Numbered from the stretch's first letter, positions 47,701 to 55,418 are shown. The stretch: 64,000 nt of DNA from Nereocystis luetkeana (GCA_031213475.1 JARUPZ010000017.1:7332167-7396166); one strand, 5' to 3'. Notes: generated by a model from the sequence alone, not told the origin. Translations and numbers: made by a program.

Positions 47701-50700
47701 GAGTTTGGAGGAAATCGGCCTGAAAATGTTGTCGTCATTCCTCCGTGTGTTGTACGGTGGTTCGGTCAGGTTCTATTCGGCGAGGGGCATTGTTTTACCG
47801 CATGAAGCAATTCATCAGCCGATCGGCTACGTACGCAGTCGCTTGAGCGTACGGCGCACAGCACGCTGATGGGGCCTTTGTTTCACGCGTATGTTCTTGC
47901 ACACACAGTTAACTTTTTTTTTTCGTGTGTTGTATGTCTTGCACGGTTGTTGCTCGCATTGATTTGATACCCTGGGCGGTCATCAGCCGTTTTTCAGTTT
48001 TTTTCAAACTCTTTTTAGAACGTTTTGTTCCGATTTTTTCTTGTCTTTTTTGTTCCGTATTTTGCGGCGGGACTTACCCCGGGGGTGTCTCTTTGCGGCG
48101 GAATTATTTGCGTTTGAGCCGCACCACACACAACACGCACACACGCATGTATCGTCGTAATTTTGTAAATTGTACCACGCACGACCAGTTGCCACAAGCT
48201 ACGGGTGGAATCGACGACTACCACTGACCAATTTTATGGATGAGCTCTTGGCTAACTTTTTTTTTTCTTGGAAGAAATGCCGCACACGGCACGGCATGGT
48301 GGCTGGACGGTCAACCTTAAGGGAGGGCGCAGACATCCAGTGGGCGCTGCTGACGTCCAGCAAGGTTTCTCCGCGAACAGTTGTAATTCCTCCGATCGAC
48401 CTGCTGTATGTAAACGTTTGTTCCGAAACGAAGGAAATAATCGCGGGGAGTTTCTTGTTCGGGCTCCTCAGGTGTAATTTGTTCTTTTGCGGTACCTGTT
48501 TTTTGTTTTTTTTTATCGTTTTTTTTTTTTTGTTTGTTTTCTTCGTCTCCTTTTTTTTTTTTCTTCTTTTTTTGTTCTGTTTGTATGTTTTGTTTGTTTG
48601 TATGTTTTGTTTGTGTGTGTGTTTGCTTGCATTGTTTATTTTTTCTCCCCGATTGTGTTGCTGTTGGGTTGGTGGTGGTAGTGGTGATGTTGGCATCGGT
48701 GGTGTTGATGTTGGTGCTGGTGTTGTTGGTGTTGGTGTTATGTTCGGTCCTGCTCGTTGTCCTAACCATGGTTGGTCTCACCCCAACCCATCGACACAAT
48801 CTACGGTAGCAGTCCCTCGTCATACGGAATGGAGAATTTCCGCAATCGCTGTGGTGTTGGGTTTGTAGTGGTCGGGAGGCGGATAGAGGGGCGCGGTCTG
48901 TCTCTGGGCGTATAGGCTACCAGTGCTCCGTTGTATACGCTAGTTGTGCGGGACTGCGGACGCCGCTACTTCGTCTGCGTTTTTATCCGCCAGTAGGCAT
49001 TTTTGTTCCTGTTCTGCCAGATTGCTTCTACAGTAGAACGCACGCGTTCGTTTGCGGTAAGCTGGAGGTATGGGTTGGTATGGTCGATACTCCACCTGAA
49101 AGTCGGCGAGCTGCTGGAGCGATAAAGTTAACGTGGTGATGCTGTCACACACACCCCTGTCGCGTGTCTGGTACAGACTCGAGCTGTCCGTTCTCGCTCG
49201 CGGTGATTGCCTGGTTCAGGTCACGTCATCGATGAACTCCGATCGTGCCACCGTCCGTCCAAACGTGAGCGGACAGGCCCACCTCTCCCCTCCCTGTCGT
49301 TGGCTCCGACACATGAAAAGAACAACCCCCCCCCCCGATTTGTTCCTCTGTCGAAAGACGGACGCAAACCAGATTAACAGGCGAAAAAATATATTAAATG
49401 GAGCATTCCCGTGCGCCCCCCCGCCCCCCGCCCCCATCTTGTCTTCTCTTATCTTCCCGTCTCCCTCCCCTCCCGTCTCCCTCCCCTCCCATCTCCCCCC
49501 CCCCCTTATCCCCTCCCCTCCCGCCCTTATCCCCTATCCCCTCCGCTCCCCTCACCTCTTTACGTAACGCCTTCCTCTACCGTACCTCAGCCGCAACAAC
49601 GGGGGAAGCTTCCGCTTGGGGTCTAAAAATGTCCCCACCCGGCATATGGGGGGGGGCGTCAACGGTAGTGCCCGGGCCATGGCGGTGCGGACCTCGGATG
49701 ACTACGATGATGAGGTCGGGGGTGTGGGGGGCTCGGGCAGCCCCGGCAGTGGCAGCGGCAGCGGTGGGTCTGACCTGGAAGAAGACATCGCTGCCTCGAG
49801 GTGAGAATGAGAGTGGTGGAGGGGTAGGGGGCTGGGGGGGTGGGGTGGAAGGGGGGGGGGGGGGCAGGGCTGGAAAGGAGGAAAACATGAGGGAGGGCGG
49901 TTGGTGGGGGGAGGGGGGAGATGACTAGGATTGGGGGGGGGGTGGATAACAAGGATGGGGAGGGAGGAGGGGTGGGCGAGGGGGGCAGGGTTGGGAAGGA
50001 GGAAAACATGAGGGGGCTCGGTTGGGCGGGGGGGGGGGGGGGGGGGGGGGGGGGTGACTAGGATTGGGGGGGGTGGGGGGGGGGGGGGGAGGGGGGTGGC
50101 TAACAAGGATGAGGGAGGTAGGGAGGGGGGGTGGACGACGGGGGCGCTGCCGGGGGGGGGGGGTGGTATGGGGAAGGAAGAGGGGAGGGGGGGGGGGGAA
50201 GGAGGAAGATTGGTGGAAAGATAATTGCCTTTGTGCTTTTTTACCATATTTATTTTCTGACGGTTTGATTGTTCTGTCCCACCTGGCGCAACATCAGTAA
50301 ATCCCTCGTGTAGGGAACGTGACGATGAAGTATGTGTAAATATGGTTACCGTGCGGTTACCGTGCGGTTACCGTGCAGTTACCGTGAGGTTACCGTGCGG
50401 TTACCGTGCAGTTACCGTGCAGTTACCGTGAGGTTACCGTGCGGTTACTGTGTAGTTACCGTGCGGTTACCGTGTGGTTACCGTGTGGTTACCGTGCGGT
50501 TACCGTGCGGTTACCGTGCTGTTACCGTGCGGTAGTTACCGTGCTGTTATCGTGCGGTTACCGTGTGGTTACCGTGCGGTTACCGTGCGGTTACCGTGCG
50601 GTTACCGTGCAGTTACCGTGTGGTTACCGTGTGGTACCGTGCGGTTAACGTGCGGTTACCGTGCGGTAGTTACCGTGCTGTTATCGTGCGGTTACCGTGC

Positions 50701-51771
50701 GGTTACCGTGCGGTTACCGTGCGGTTACCGTGCGGTTACCGTGCGGTTACCGTGTGGTTACCGTGTGGTACCGTGCGGTTACCGTGCGGTAGTTACCGTG
50801 CGGTTACCGTGTGGTTACCGTGCGGTTACCGTGCGGTTACCGTGTGGTTACCGTGTGGTACCATGCGGTTAACGTGCGGTTACTGAGGGTTTTTCTACTT
50901 GTGACCGCCGTGCGATTTCCGCGTGGCCACCGTGTTGTTCCCGCGTAATTTTCCTGCGGTTGCCGTCTGGGTTCCCGTCGCGATGACATCGTGGTTTCCG
51001 CGTGATCACGGGTGCAGTTGCGGCGTGATTTACTATTGTCATCGCCGCGCCGCAGCCTCGTGATTGGGAGAGCTCTCGCCGCCCCCTGTTTGGTTTTCAC
51101 GGGTGAGGCCAGCCAGCACGGACGCTTCGGAGCGTCGCCACGCGTGCCGTGCGTCACACGTCCTTTTACAGCCCAGCCCTCTCCGGATTTCAAGAGCGGG
51201 GGCAAAGTTGATGATAAGAATGATGCGGCTGTTGCAGCCACAGCCGCTGCGTGATCGGGGGATGGTGCAATGGTTGGGGTGCGGAGTTGCAGTGCCACAA
51301 GTCGCACGGCATGGAGGGCAGCATGGGTCCTGTCTGTGCTCCTGGGCCCTCACGCTGTGCTCGTAGACGGTTTGTTACATAAAACAGCACAAAATATCGT
51401 TGTTTTGGTTGCTACAAAGCTTGTGAGGACGGAAGGTTGAGGATTGCCAACTCTTTTTCGTGTTCACGTACCCCTCTCCTCCGCTTTTACCTGCCTTGCA
51501 CCCCCTCCCCCCCCCCCCCCCCCCCCCCCCCGCCCCGCCCCCGCCCTCGCCCCCTTCCACGCTTTTGTTACAGTAGTATCACAATCACAAGTTTATTTGA
51601 AAACAGGTAAAATACACCTCGACTATTTAAATGAATTTTTCCCTCGAACCTCGCTGCGTGTGATACTCCGATCGCGGGTAAATACTGGCACCTGGTACAC
51701 CGCCTTTCACATGTGATATTTGATATATTTTGTCTTTTTGACACCCATCGAACGGCTCCATACCCGGTGCT

Positions 51772-51805
<34 letters not shown>

Positions 51806-54415
51806 AGCCTCTCTCCCCCCTTGATTTATGTGTTCGTGCGTGCGTGTGTGCGTGTGTTTTTCTTGTTGCCAATTTTGTTCCCGCCCCCCGCCCCCCCCCC
51901 CCCCTCCCCTCGCTTTCGTTTCTCTCAGAATTCCTGCGTTTGCGCCGACTTCTGCGCTGGGAGAGCCGGTGCCCTTCCCCCCACAGGTACGTCGGGGTTG
52001 GACCCCCGCTTGACCAGAGTCGTGCGGTAATTTGCCCCTCCATGGTGCCCCGATTGATTACGGCCGGCTGCCCGCTATATATATATATATATATTTATAT
52101 TAGATATAGTGCCTGTGACATCCATCGCCACAGAAGGGATTGATATTGCCCAGAGTGGTGCATGGTGTGCGGGGTATATGGTGCCGGTTGCCGCTATTCA
52201 GAGGGCGCCTGTGTTCGGTTGGCTGGCGCATATCTACCGGCACTACGGAGGTTACCGGCTCTACTGCATAGACATACCTATATCCGTTGAAAACCGCTTC
52301 GTTGCCACGATGTGGTTGTCTGCTGCGTGCCATATATCCGTTGAGAACCGCTTCGTTGCCACGATGTGGTTGTCTACTGCGTGCCATATATCCGTTGAAA
52401 ACCGCTTCATTGCCACGATGTGGTTGTCTACTGCGTGCCATATATCCGTTGAATACCGCTTCGTTGCCACGATGTGGTTGTCGGCGTGCTGACTGTCGAC
52501 GAAATATTACAACCCGTCCGTGCCCGGTGCTGGTGATGACGACTTGGCGACATCGTAGGACTCGAGGGTACGGTTGGTCGGGCTGGACGTGTCCGAGCCA
52601 AAGCTATTGTTTTTACTACTCGAGTTTAGGGATCGAGAACACAAATGGTTTTGGTAGTTGTTGCTCGGCTTTCCTGAACGAGGGCGGTTTGTAACGGCTC
52701 TTTGTTTGGCTGCGCAGGACTGGAGAAAATGGTGTGGTAGTGGTCGATGCGTCCAAAACGAACACCGCGGTAGTGTTTCATGGCTTCACTTTTGCGGGAG
52801 GGGCCGTAGTAAATTAGGACCAAATGTTGTCGGTAAAAATGGGTAAATGTATACCCTGGTAGGTTTTTTGTCTGTACCGTAGGTCCTATTTACTATGGTC
52901 CCCCGTGGTAGGGCGATGGAAGACGAGGACGGCTGGTGGTGCTTGATGTGTCTCGATGAGGCGTACCATTCAATGCGTTGGCTTGGGTTCGAGGTATGAA
53001 CAAACGGGTTGATCGTGCTCGACCGTGCCTGTGCATAAGCGGTGATCACGGCTTCTTTGGCTATATATATGGGGTTCGAGAAGTTTGGTTGATATTTTTG
53101 GTGGTCGATGTGTCTGAACCCGTTGTGTTTGACGTTGGCTATGGGTTTCGAGAAAATGGTTGATATCGGTGGATGGATCGTATCCAGTAGGGTTTGATGA
53201 ATTTGGTTTCGTTCGAGGAAAATGTTGGTCGTGCTCGGTGATTTTTATGACTTGTGGTCCGAGAAAAGCGTTGATACCGATCGATACCTGGTAGGTATGA
53301 ACTCATAGTGTGTATTACTGTTGCGCGCGCAAACTCCCCACCGACAGCTCTTCATACCGAGAACATTCGCAGAAATTTCCTAGGCAGTCGGGGTAAGGTT
53401 TCATCTGTTTATGATATACTTCGGTTATACTCCAAAGTAACGGTTAACCCCTTTTGGGGGTGCAGTCCCGTTTTGGGGACAAACTACTTGAAATTTGAGT
53501 GGTTTGTCCCCCCACACGGGATTGCGGTTCTAAAAGGGTTAAACGGTCGAGAATATGTTCCAACCATTTGGTCGAGATGAAGCTGGTCCAAGCCGTGAAG
53601 CCTGGCTCGTTCGCAATGCCCTCTTTGCTCTTCCGGATTATTTTGTCCCCCCCCCCCCCCCCCCCCCCCCCCCATTTTTGGTTTTAGCCTCGAGACATGT
53701 TGTTGACCTACTAAGTGAAAGTGTCCTTGATAGCCCGAGGACTGGGAGTAGAGATTCGTAAAATATACCCCCCCCCCCCAAGCGGTTCTTCGTAGGATGC
53801 AGCTCGCCCTTCATCCGACTCGCCAGACACCTCACGGCGCTTCGCGCTTGGTGCAAGCAATGTCGGCCTGGTCGGGTGAAAACCCGACATGCTCCGTCCC
53901 GGCGTTGTAGGGATGCGAGGGTCTATGGTCATACGAATACGGCCATGCATGAGATCGAGTACATCTCTCCTATCGAGTACCCCCCCCCCCCCCCCCCCAC
54001 ATAGAAACGAAGGATTGCAATCGAAAACCTCTAAAAAAAGTTTGGAACCCAGTAGCACTATGACGGGTGGCCGTGGTAACCAGGGCCCATCATACATGCT
54101 AAAACCTACTGTGCATATATTACGTACCTGTTGGTTTACAGTATTTTTTACGAAGCATGGTTGTCCTGATTACTGTGTTCACCCGCAATAACAAGAAACA
54201 TGCCCTCGCCGGTGCAACACAAAAAATCAAATAGGGACCGCGTCGGTAAAACTCTGCGATTCTTTCTTTCTGTTCCCTTCCCCGCCCGCCCGCCCGCTCG
54301 CTCGCTCGCCCTTCTTTGTTTCAGGCGCCAACCGTCGGGCATGATTTCGGGCGTGGATTCGAGCATGATGTCGGGAATCGACGCCACCGAGGATACGGGG
54401 GGACAACGCCAGTGA
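30631..54415 (+). CDS. Histidine acid phosphatase-family membrane protein, 14-exon gene
   Basis: Exons: 30631-30975, 31913-32053, 33475-33634, 35297-35382, 36823-36927, 38866-38999, 39650-39745, 40489-40647, 41912-42010, 42652-42846, 43706-43845, 45557-45713, 49591-49800, 54325-54415. All junctions are GT-AG with compatible phases, giving about 705 residues. Seen: a Gly/Arg-rich N terminus, a weak hydrophobic stretch at 55-76, RHGQRTR at 93-99, LTPEGEEQ at the start of exon 2, SSGYDRTLESA near 165-175, GHYPTL at 387-392, then HLTFEL, a membrane helix at about 557-575, and a Gly/Ser/acidic tail of about 130 residues. These follow the order of branch-2 histidine phosphatases (phospho-His in RHG, then GxxQ, RT..SA, HD, HLTEL). 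The family hydrolyses phosphate monoesters; the catalytic part would face the lumen or outside and the tail the cytosol (inference). The HD aspartate is Tyr here, so activity is uncertain. The start ATG has a good context (CACAATGG) but an upstream 5' exon is possible. The 3' end is either TGA at 54413 or a splice at 54412. Confidence 0.85.
31500..31600 (-). repeat. Inverted copy of the TACTCATTTG repeat, intron 1
   Basis: GCTCCGTCTCGGAAGGGATA, GTCGAATGACTACGGCAAGT, AACAAATGAGTA then a C run. Confidence 0.7.
31913..32053 (+). CDS. Exon 2: LTPEGEEQ segment
   Basis: 47 codons, phase 0 at both ends. Begins LTPEGEEQCYEVGQQL, matching the G.LT..G..Q block that follows RHG in histidine acid phosphatases, and ends LWYDPERVQ. 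The donor GTGTGTAAG is good. The acceptor (gatcgctag) follows a TGG/TGA-rich stretch with no pyrimidine tract, so the left edge is less certain than the right. Confidence 0.8.
32369..32473. mobile_element. Tc1/mariner-like MITE in intron 2
   Basis: TTACAGGGGACCATAGTATA...TTAACTATGGTCCCCCGTAA; right flank TA at 32474. Confidence 0.88.
32500..32715. repeat. Minisatellite, GATGATCTGTAGAT units, intron 2
   Basis: About 18 drifting copies of an 11-14 bp unit (GATGATCTGTAGATGATCTG). Related GTAGATCCTGTAC and GTAGATGATC words occur upstream at 32110-32290. Confidence 0.85.
33059..33171. mobile_element. Tc1/mariner-like MITE in intron 2
   Basis: TTACGGGGGGCCATAGTTAA...TTAACTATGGCCCCCCGTAA, TA at 33057-33058 and 33172-33173. 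Confidence 0.92.
33475..33634 (+). CDS. Exon 3: SSGYDRT..SA motif
   Basis: Acceptor ctctgcag, donor GTGAGG, ends phase 1. Joining exon 2 gives ERVQVVSSGYDRTLESASAL, the conserved block whose Arg contacts the phosphate in this family. This is one of the firmest junctions of the model. Confidence 0.88.
33938..34060. mobile_element. Tc1/mariner-like MITE in intron 3 with two micro-insertions
   Basis: TTACGGGGGGGACCATAG...ATTTACTATGGCCCCCCGTTA. Carries TACTTGGTA at 33960-33968 and TACCCTGGTA at 33995-34004 where other copies have a plain TA. Confidence 0.9.
34389..34611. mobile_element. Second copy of the GGGTC-rich hAT-like element
   Basis: Begins CAGGCGGGTTCACGGGCCG and ends CGTGACGACCCCTG, again inverted repeats with CAGG ends; interior GGTCGGGTCGGGTC and AACCCAACCC. 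The flanking 8-mers (ACCTTTGC and GTGTTTCC) do not match well, so this copy is older or rearranged. Lies in intron 3 of the phosphatase gene. Confidence 0.6.
34720..34759. repeat. (GTCT)n microsatellite
   Basis: Ten uninterrupted GTCT units in intron 3. Confidence 0.97.
35297..35382 (+). CDS. Exon 4: CPAYDDNW segment
   Basis: The 2 nt after acceptor gaatag complete the split codon of exon 3, then 28 codons: VILATDKCPAYDDNWIEFYR and on to VDKQ. CPAYD matches the CP.y.. block after the RT motif in acid phosphatases. The donor used is GTGATG, phase 0; a later GTGTGT at 35393 is an alternative. Confidence 0.82.
36227..36330. mobile_element. Tc1/mariner-like MITE in intron 4
   Basis: TTACGGGAGATCATAGTTAG...TTAACTATGGTCCCTCGTAA, TA duplicated at 36225-36226 and 36331-36332. 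Confidence 0.9.
36823..36927 (+). CDS. Exon 5 (candidate): TEAENFITEVYRAF segment
   Basis: 35 codons, phase 0 at both ends, open and codon-like, between acceptor ggagcag and donor GTGATA. It fits between exons 4 and 6, where the family has a helical stretch. The acceptor follows a G/T tract rather than pyrimidines. Skipping it also keeps the frame, so it could be an alternative exon. Confidence 0.6.
37133..37259. mobile_element. Tc1/mariner-like MITE in intron 5 with three micro-insertions
   Basis: TTACGGGGGACCATAGTTAA...ATAACTATGGTCCCCCGTAA, TA at 37131-37132 and 37260-37261. Contains TACCAGGTA (37153-37161), TACCAGGGTA (37188-37197) and TACCTGGTA (37231-37239), each at a single TA of the consensus; about 22 bp longer than the reference copy. 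Confidence 0.92.
37329..37443. mobile_element. piggyBac-like MITE in intron 5
   Basis: TTCACCCTTTCAGGGTTGCA ... ACCGCAGTCTTGAGAGGGTCTA; centre carries a CCAGGTA micro-insertion. Confidence 0.78.
37790..38025. mobile_element. Two worn piggyBac-like MITEs in tandem, intron 5
   Basis: First about 37790-37925 with GAACGGCCGTCCCGTGTTGG; second 37926-38025 with CCTTCAAGGACCGCAGTCCG and CAGGACTGCGCTTCTAAAGG. Confidence 0.65.
38697..38760. repeat. (TTG)n microsatellite
   Basis: About 18 TTG units with single-base breaks, intron 5. Confidence 0.95.
38866..38999 (+). CDS. Exon 6: HAPYNLWDCANVL segment
   Basis: Acceptor cctccag, strong donor GTACGT, phase 0 in and phase 2 out. The LWDCANVLRDAGEVQ stretch matches the lwd....E..h block of acid phosphatases. 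The coding stretch contrasts sharply with the flanking TTG and GTTGTGG low-complexity introns. Confidence 0.85.
39650..39745 (+). CDS. Exon 7: FDYLTYLVKWIEDKKY segment
   Basis: One nucleotide completes the exon 6 codon; then FDYLTYLVKWIEDKKY and GRYVGGLYIAE. The acceptor has a long C-rich tract and cgacag; the donor is GTGAGC, phase 2. Without splicing the frame hits TGA at once, so this is an internal exon. Confidence 0.85.
40276..40488. repeat. Intron segment duplicated between introns 7 and 10 (copy 1)
   Basis: GCAGGGGTAGAAATGTTTTC, then CAACCGACAAACCAATCAG and CAATCAACC repeats, ending GGTGCTCCGACTGTCTCGCA just before the exon 8 acceptor. Confidence 0.88.
40489..40647 (+). CDS. Exon 8: GHYPTL motif in place of GHDTTL
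   Basis: Acceptor ccttgcag, donor GTGAGC, phase 2 in and out. VTLGHYPTLKGIAGALDI aligns with the SAHDTT...ALDV block of prostatic-type acid phosphatases. The proton-donor Asp is Tyr389, codon TAC at 40586-40588; a G-to-T change of GAC would explain it. The next residue is Pro instead of Thr. Confidence 0.88.
41588..41878. repeat. 150-bp tandem duplication of a TGCTGC-rich stretch, intron 8
   Basis: CCGGTGTCGCTGTNATGGCT begins at 41588 and 41738 and continues near-identically through GTTGCGACTGCTTCTTCTTG. Right before exon 9. Confidence 0.9.
41912..42010 (+). CDS. Exon 9: AAHLTFELLHV segment
   Basis: Acceptor gatgacag, donor GTGCGT, phase 2 in and out. DYAAHLTFELLHV then FAVRILYQN match the cHLTEL....FVEMYYRN end of the acid phosphatase fold. 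An acidic insert GADTDAGEDD separates the two strands. Confidence 0.87.
42030..42312. repeat. Two poly-G-capped repeats back to back, intron 9
   Basis: Inverse family copy (GTACTCGATATGAGAGATGT, GGCCGTAGTCGTATGACC), then G run and the TACGAACTCATTTGTTG type copy to GCGCTCATAGC, then another G run at 42310. Confidence 0.8.
42652..42846 (+). CDS. Exon 10: distal luminal segment
   Basis: 65 codons after a T tract and acceptor ccaacag; donor GTGAGC. Codes TSSDNMKFVYMSIIFDDEN, then a Gly/Asp loop and MGWNQWSYLMDHQFAGEP. It lies beyond the family's core motifs and I do not recognise the block, but its phase and codon quality place it in this gene. Confidence 0.82.
42965..43160 (-). repeat. Two poly-G-capped repeat fragments, intron 10
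   Basis: Each begins with a G run (42968-42983; 43073-43087) followed by GTACTC and CGTATGACC-type family sequence ending CCTCGC(A/G)TCCCT and ATGCCGGGA. Confidence 0.78.
43417..43705. repeat. Intron segment duplicated between introns 7 and 10 (copy 2)
   Basis: GCAGGGGTAGAAACGTTTTC, the same CAACC-rich body, and GGTGCTTCGACTGTCTCGCA at about 43585-43605, then more CAACCAAT repeats up to exon 11. Confidence 0.88.
43706..43845 (+). CDS. Exon 11: Cys-rich turn and acidic helix
   Basis: Acceptor ccaatcag, donor GTGAGC; phase 2 in, phase 1 out. Starts WCLDCLATESDTCLAVELRA with three Cys, then a Glu-rich helix ending DDGVE just before the membrane helix. Its first 20 or so bases resemble the edge of a repeat present in introns 7 and 10. 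Confidence 0.78.
44366..44467. mobile_element. piggyBac-like MITE in intron 11
   Basis: ACTACTGTTGTCCCGTTTTG ... AAATGGGACTGCACTGCTCA then AAGGGTTAA; left end mutated. Confidence 0.78.
44790..45130 (+). repeat. Poly-C-ended repeat, full copy plus partial copy, intron 11
   Basis: Full copy 44790-45036 with internal C run, then a second 3' part 45037-45130 (GGTGAAAACCCGACATGCTC ... GAGATCGAGTACAT). Confidence 0.85.
45557..45713 (+). CDS. Exon 12: transmembrane helix
   Basis: Acceptor tttgcag after a T-rich tract, donor GTAATG; phase 1 in, phase 2 out. APHLALLSIFGLILGIGIGV then CIRPCLDRRNARAKA: one 19-20 residue membrane span followed by a basic stop-transfer stretch and paired Cys that could be palmitoylated (inference). 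This sets the C-terminal tail in the cytosol. Confidence 0.85.
45755..45910 (-). repeat. Poly-G/C family fragment, intron 12
   Basis: GTACTCATTTTCGTGCGTGG, CCCTCGCATCCCTACC, GGCACGGAGATCGCC, TTTTTCACCGGC. Confidence 0.65.
46230..46335 (-). repeat. Poly-G-capped repeat fragment, intron 12
   Basis: G runs, GTGTACCCGACAGGAGACAT, CATGCATGGCCGTAGTCGTA. Confidence 0.75.
48227..48477 (+). other. Coding-like patch inside intron 12
   Basis: About 84 open codons (GMVAGRSTLREGADIQWALL, then SPRTVVIPPIDLLYVNVCSE) ending at CTCAG/GTGTAA, which looks like a splice donor. Composition differs from the T-rich intron around it. No family recognised. It could be a skipped exon, a gene fragment or chance. Confidence 0.25.
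49591..49800 (+). CDS. Exon 13: Gly/Ser/acidic cytosolic tail
   Basis: Acceptor gtacctcag, donor GTGAGA, phase 2 in and out. Codes NNGGSFRLGSKNVPTRHMGG, then TSDDYDDEV, a Gly/Ser linker and SGGSDLEEDIAAS. No known domain; the acidic Ser clusters could be casein kinase 2 sites (inference). Confidence 0.78.
49860..50215. repeat. G-rich tandem repeat after exon 13
   Basis: Unit of about 120 bp (GGAGGAAAACATGAGGG, GATGACTAGGATTGGGG, TAACAAGGATGGGG) repeated about 2.5 times with very long G runs; strong G-quadruplex potential. Confidence 0.8.
50340..50888. repeat. 11-bp minisatellite GGTTACCGTGC, intron 13
   Basis: About 49 units over 550 bp, very regular, with GCGGTAGTTACCGTGC hybrid units and a larger ~130 bp super-period (the GGTAGTTACCGTGCTG word recurs). 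Open in a plus frame as VTVRLPCGYRA repeats, but that is a by-product of the repeat. Confidence 0.97.
52277..52492. repeat. 54-bp tandem repeat, four copies, intron 13
   Basis: CATATATCCGTTGARAACCG then CTTCGTTGCCACGATGTGGT...GCGTGC at 52277, 52331, 52385 and 52439. The unit is a multiple of three, so it stays open in several frames on both strands. Confidence 0.96.
52792..52910. mobile_element. Tc1/mariner-like MITE in intron 13
   Basis: GCGGGAGGGGCCGTAGTAAA...TTTACTATGGTCCCCCGTGG; TACCCTGGTA insertion at 52851-52860. Confidence 0.83.
53444..53542. mobile_element. piggyBac-like MITE in intron 13, good TTAA duplication
   Basis: TTAACCCCTTTTGGGGGTGC ... TTGCGGTTCTAAAAGGGTTAA with exact TTAA at 53444 and 53539. 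Confidence 0.88.
53770..53999 (+). repeat. Poly-C-ended dispersed repeat, full copy, intron 13
   Basis: C run, AAGCGGTTCTTCGTAGGATG ... ATCTCTCCTATCGAGTAC then about 19 C. Flanked by C runs on both sides. Confidence 0.87.
54325..54415 (+). CDS. Exon 14: last recognised exon
   Basis: Acceptor ttgtttcag. Codes RQPSGMISGVDSSMMSGIDA then TEDTGGQRQ and TGA at 54413-54415. A perfect GTGAGT donor overlaps the stop at 54412, so this may instead be internal, with the true end after the sequence gap. The SGxxSxxxSGxD pattern is open and codon-like. Confidence 0.65.
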
Positions 54416-54715
54416 GTTAATCGATTACCGTTAGACCCAAGCTATGCCCCTAAAGGCCCGGCCCCGGCCCCGGCCGGGCTCGGGTCGCGAAGCGGAGCAG
54501 GGCGCGAAGGCTTTTTGCCTGCGGGAGAGGCGGGGAGGGGAGGCGAGGCGAAAGGAGGGGTGGGGTTTGCTGCGGGAAGGGGGCACTGGCAAAAGGGGCC
54601 CAAGAGGGGTGTGGCCGCGGCTTTGGGCTTGGTACAGTAGGTATAGCGCGGGATGTTCGTTGAGAGACGGTTGCGGGGTGGAGGGTGGTTTGAGACGGGG
54701 GAGGGGAGGGAGGGA

Positions 54716-54775
54716 GGGACGGGGGGGGGGGGGGGGGGGGGGAGGGACGGGGGGGGGGGGGGGGGGGGGGAGGGC
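54716..54775. repeat. Poly-G double tract
   Basis: Two G runs of about 20 each separated by AGGGAC. In plus-strand DNA after exon 14, with a (GGT)n run at 54898-54928. G-quadruplex-forming potential. Confidence 0.9.
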
Positions 54776-55023
54776 ACGCGCCGGGTTCCGAGGAGGGCAA
54801 GAGGCGTGTTTGTTTTACGCCCGTAGAAGTATGGGCGAGTGGATCGGGCGGTGGAGACGGGGTTGTGGTACGGGCCCGGCTTTTCTTTCGGGCATTGGTG
54901 GTGGTGGTGGTGGTGGTGGTGGTGGTGATGGTTGCCAACGAGGGACACGACTGGAGGGCGCAGAAAGAAGCCAGATATCCAGGAGCGACCGCCGTGTGTG
55001 CTTTGCTGCCATCGGTTTTTTTT

Positions 55024-55123
55024 NNNNNNNNNNNNNNNNNNNNNNNNNNNNNNNNNNNNNNNNNNNNNNNNNNNNNNNNNNNNNNNNNNNNNNNNNNNNN
55101 NNNNNNNNNNNNNNNNNNNNNNN
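55024..55123. other. Assembly gap, 100 N
   Basis: Exactly 100 undetermined bases, a scaffolding placeholder; true length unknown. Preceded by a T run and G-rich sequence, which may have broken the assembly. Confidence 1.
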
Positions 55124-55418
55124 AATACGTTTTGTTGTTGCTGGAGTCGGACTGTTTTCTTCACAGGAGAGGGAGGCGAAGGAGGAGGAGGAAAAGGAGG
55201 ATTTTCTTTTTCTCCTTCCCTTTCTTACGGGTCGGAAAATGTTTTGCTGCATGGGAGCTCTTCTGCCCAGCCGCCGTTTCACGATGATGCTTTTGGGCGA
55301 AGGGAGTGGCGGTGATTGTTTTCGACCCGCGGTCATCAAAACTACAAACCAAAAACGAAAATGTATACACCACTCCGTCCACATCAATGCAAGGAAAAGT
55401 TTGTATACATTTTTTTTG

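Larger units (their letters stand above)
45714..49590. other. Intron 12 contents
   Basis: 3.9 kb: two poly-G repeats, T-rich stretches (48500-48600), GTTGGTGTTG simple repeat (48670-48745), one coding-like patch (48227-48477). No MITE seen. Confidence 0.6.
49801..54324. other. Intron 13 contents
   Basis: 4.5 kb, the longest intron: G-rich tandem repeat, 11-bp minisatellite, long C runs at 51508-51540 and 51773-51805, 54-bp tandem repeat, one Tc1-like and one piggyBac-like MITE, one poly-C repeat. Confidence 0.7.

Noticed and set aside
48170-48868. Whole 232-codon frame as a membrane protein
   Set aside because: The hydrophobic second half is T-rich intron sequence (Phe/Leu/Val runs); only 48227-48477 is kept as a weak candidate.
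50340-50888. CRISPR-like or protein-repeat array
   Set aside because: Direct tandem 11-bp units without spacers; the long open frame is an artefact of the repeat.
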